Part shown: positions 61,772 through 64,000 of the stretch, piece after piece
Layout: the number at the start of each line of letters is the position of its first letter
Position numbering within the stretch: the stretch's first letter is position 1
DNA from: Sipunculus nudus
Lineage: Eukaryota > Annelida > Sipuncula > Golfingiida > Sipunculidae
Assembly (NCBI GenBank): GCA_026874595.1
Contig: CM049309.1
Location: 72,648,426-72,712,425 of the forward strand
Direction of reading: 5' to 3'
DNA length: 64,000 nucleotides
Notes under the pieces: generated by a model
What the model saw: the letters and a program-made list of their open reading frames with translations, nothing else
Database searches by the model: none
What the model was told of the DNA's origin: nothing
Position numbers and translations under genes: made by a program

Positions 61772-64000
61772 AAAGTCCTGAAACACCCAATAAGGAGTTA
61801 CTCACAGTATTGTAAATCAGTGCAACACAAACTAGGTCAGATAGGGCCATATTTCTAGACCTGCATAGGCATGCCCTAATCTGACCTATAAAGGACAGAG
61901 GTCAAAGAAGTACTGGGAATGGCTAGAAGTGATTAAGTTTGAAGGCACATATTACATATTTGCATATTACATGCAATAATGCACATTGAGAATGGAGATT
62001 AAGAAATATTTCAAGTGGAATTATCAACCATTCTCCCCTGTTCCATACTCAAGATTCTTTTAGTATTTTTTGTTGTTGTAAATAAACCAGTTTTGTTATT
62101 CTGTCAGTATTTTCTATGGTATGGAATCTTCTAGGCCTGAGTAAGCTAGCAGAGTTTAACTTGTTTAGATTTAATGAGAGCTTGGTGTTCAGCAAATGAC
62201 CCATTAACATTAGTTTGCTTCAATTTCTTCTGGATTAATCCTAAAACCCTTGCAAACCAGAAATTTTTCAAGAAAGCATAAAGAATAACTATTTTCTGTT
62301 CCACCTAGTTCGCAATATTTCCTTTAAAATGTTTTTTACCAATTACAATGCAACTATTATCACATGAGGTTATGTGGTGATTTATTATGATTTAAACAAG
62401 TATGAATTCAATATATTTTCTTTGCGAATCCTGAGCAGTGATGACAAGCTGCTGAAACTGTGGTGTCATTTAAATGGTTATTTACATTATTTCTTTTTAT
62501 CCTGGAGAGACTATGTATGTGACATTACAATTCTACCACTTACAAATACCATTGTGACATCATCTTTGTGTCATCAAATGTATGGAATTCAAGATCACAA
62601 ACCTAGGCTGTCATAAATATGTCAGGTATTTGTTAAGTTATATTTCGTTTTCAATTGATTACCTGTATATGGAATTCATACAAGAGAGAGTATTATTTTG
62701 CTGTCAGATAATCACCATATTTGTTTTAATTGCCCAAGGCCATCTTCAAAAGATAAGTTTTTGCATTGTCTACAAAATTCTCATGAAAAATCAGGTGGAC
62801 TAGGGTAGTGGAATGGAATTTACATATCATTCTTATCATATGATCATCTTCATCCTCTTTCAAAGACAGTGCCACCTACTGGCCATAGACTTGTACCTAA
62901 AAAAATCATTAATTGATAAATGTACAAGATACAACCCCCCCCCCCCCCCTTTCAAAAATCCACATGTGATACCTGCTGTTATTTTAAGGTAACAACATCA
63001 TCCAAAGTTAAACCTGTTCAAGTGAATGAAGTTTTATTATTTTCACCCACAGGAATTTGACCTCCACACAACATAATTTCCTGTATTGATAGTTACTGGA
63101 ACTCTGTCTGTGAAGGTTAAAGGTGTCCTTCTTTAAAATGCAGGCTGTTAAATTAAGTTTGGAAACTCGGTCACTGGGGGAATCTTGGGCCACTGAGTGT
63201 TTAATTGAATAAACCTCGGTGCACAAAGACTGCCGGAGTCTGAAAAGGCTGATGTGTTGCTTCTTGATTCTCTTTGTGATCAAAGACGATTTCTAATTTA
63301 TTTGAATAAACAAGAGAATTTATCAATATTTAGTTATTTACTCTTGAAACCTTGAGAGGTCAGGCTGATACATGACTATTTTATGTAGTGCTATTTATTC
63401 ATGTTCGGGAATGGAGTTTCATTATTTTACCCTCCCTGTTGGAGTGTAAGGTTTTAGCACGGGTCCCAGTTGTAATTAAGGGTTTTAACACAAAGTGCTT
63501 TGTGGGAACTGCAGTGGTGATCCTGAGTAGCATTTATCACAACCATCGTAATGTTGAAAGCTCAAAACACTTAATGTGATATTTTTTTCTGGATGCGGCA
63601 AGGTTATTCTTTATGTCACCCAAGCAGAGTATTTACCAGTGATGCTACCTGCAGTGAGCTGGGAGTTTTATCATTGTTCTGTTACTCTGAAGCCCGGTCT
63701 CCTGCAATTTGATGCTGTGGTTCGGAGGCTGGCGCTCACCAGCAAGACAGTGTTTGCCAGCACCTCATTAATCCGTGGATACGAACGGGAAGAGGAGCTG
63801 TAAGCTTAGATGTGATAACACACGCCCCATTATCCATGTACAAGGAACTCCAGGTAGGGAGCAGGGATGCATGTATATGACGTGTGCCGTTCACTGCGAC
63901 AGCGGGTGTTGTGTTTATTAGTTATGTCAGCAGACAACCCTGGTAATATTGTGTTGCATAGAGTGAGAGAAATATTTTAGATCTGCTACAGGACAGTATT
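61772..64000. other. ARFGAP1 intron 7 or downstream, no gene seen
   Basis: No ARFGAP1 exon was recognised. A C run lies at about 62936-62949. The block 63560-63900 has higher GC and a 75-codon plus frame (63576-63803) with no recognised motif. Confidence 0.35.

Overview
This is a piece of an animal nuclear genome: AT-rich, with long introns, very low coding density and a heavy load of transposable-element debris. The two genes that can be recognised are metazoan, with GT-AG introns. The commonest repeat has hairpin ends, a (GTCY)n tract and tandem inner modules, a style known from mollusc and other lophotrochozoan genomes. A mollusc is the best guess (inference, not proven). No prokaryotic genes, CRISPR array, rRNA or tRNA gene was found.

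Gene 1, plus strand, about 10.4-14.3 kb: the 3' part of an LRRC71-like gene (leucine-rich repeat containing 71). Four phase-consistent exons end in a stop codon at 14267-14269. Its earlier exons lie upstream or were not recognised; one weak candidate is at 8322-8396.

Gene 2, plus strand, 30.0 kb to beyond 51.0 kb: ARFGAP1, an Arf GTPase-activating protein. Seven coding exons give 243 codons with no interruption: start codon, C4 zinc finger, arginine finger at residue 50, linker and first ALPS-like membrane-curvature segment. The 3' exons were not found and probably lie beyond 64 kb. Nothing in the sequence links the two genes functionally.

Between and inside the genes is a layered set of mobile elements. 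These include hairpin-ended modular repeats (687-2349, 12850-13030, 15431-16435, 37356-43947, 53002-56115, 60266-61456) and two broken non-LTR retrotransposons (23430-25160 minus, 57334-58078 plus). Several DNA-transposon relics have clear termini: a Mutator-like 2.2 kb element with 9-bp target duplications (26902-29104), a 468-bp hAT-like MITE with 8-bp duplications (30182-30649) and an older relative (14462-14917). There is also a piggyBac-like MITE in TTAA (35544-35809), a foldback element with inner hairpins (31591-33523) and a nested insertion with a reconstructable empty site (58686-59150). A 14/28-bp minisatellite (45830-46632) lies directly against the acceptor of ARFGAP1 coding exon 4.

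The most unusual material is the hairpin-ended repeats. At least four unrelated-looking families share one architecture, and two share the same 3' terminal bases. They may be non-autonomous rolling-circle (Helitron/Helentron-type) elements. The other long stretches are intron or intergenic DNA in which I see only microsatellites, homopolymers and fragments of the families above.
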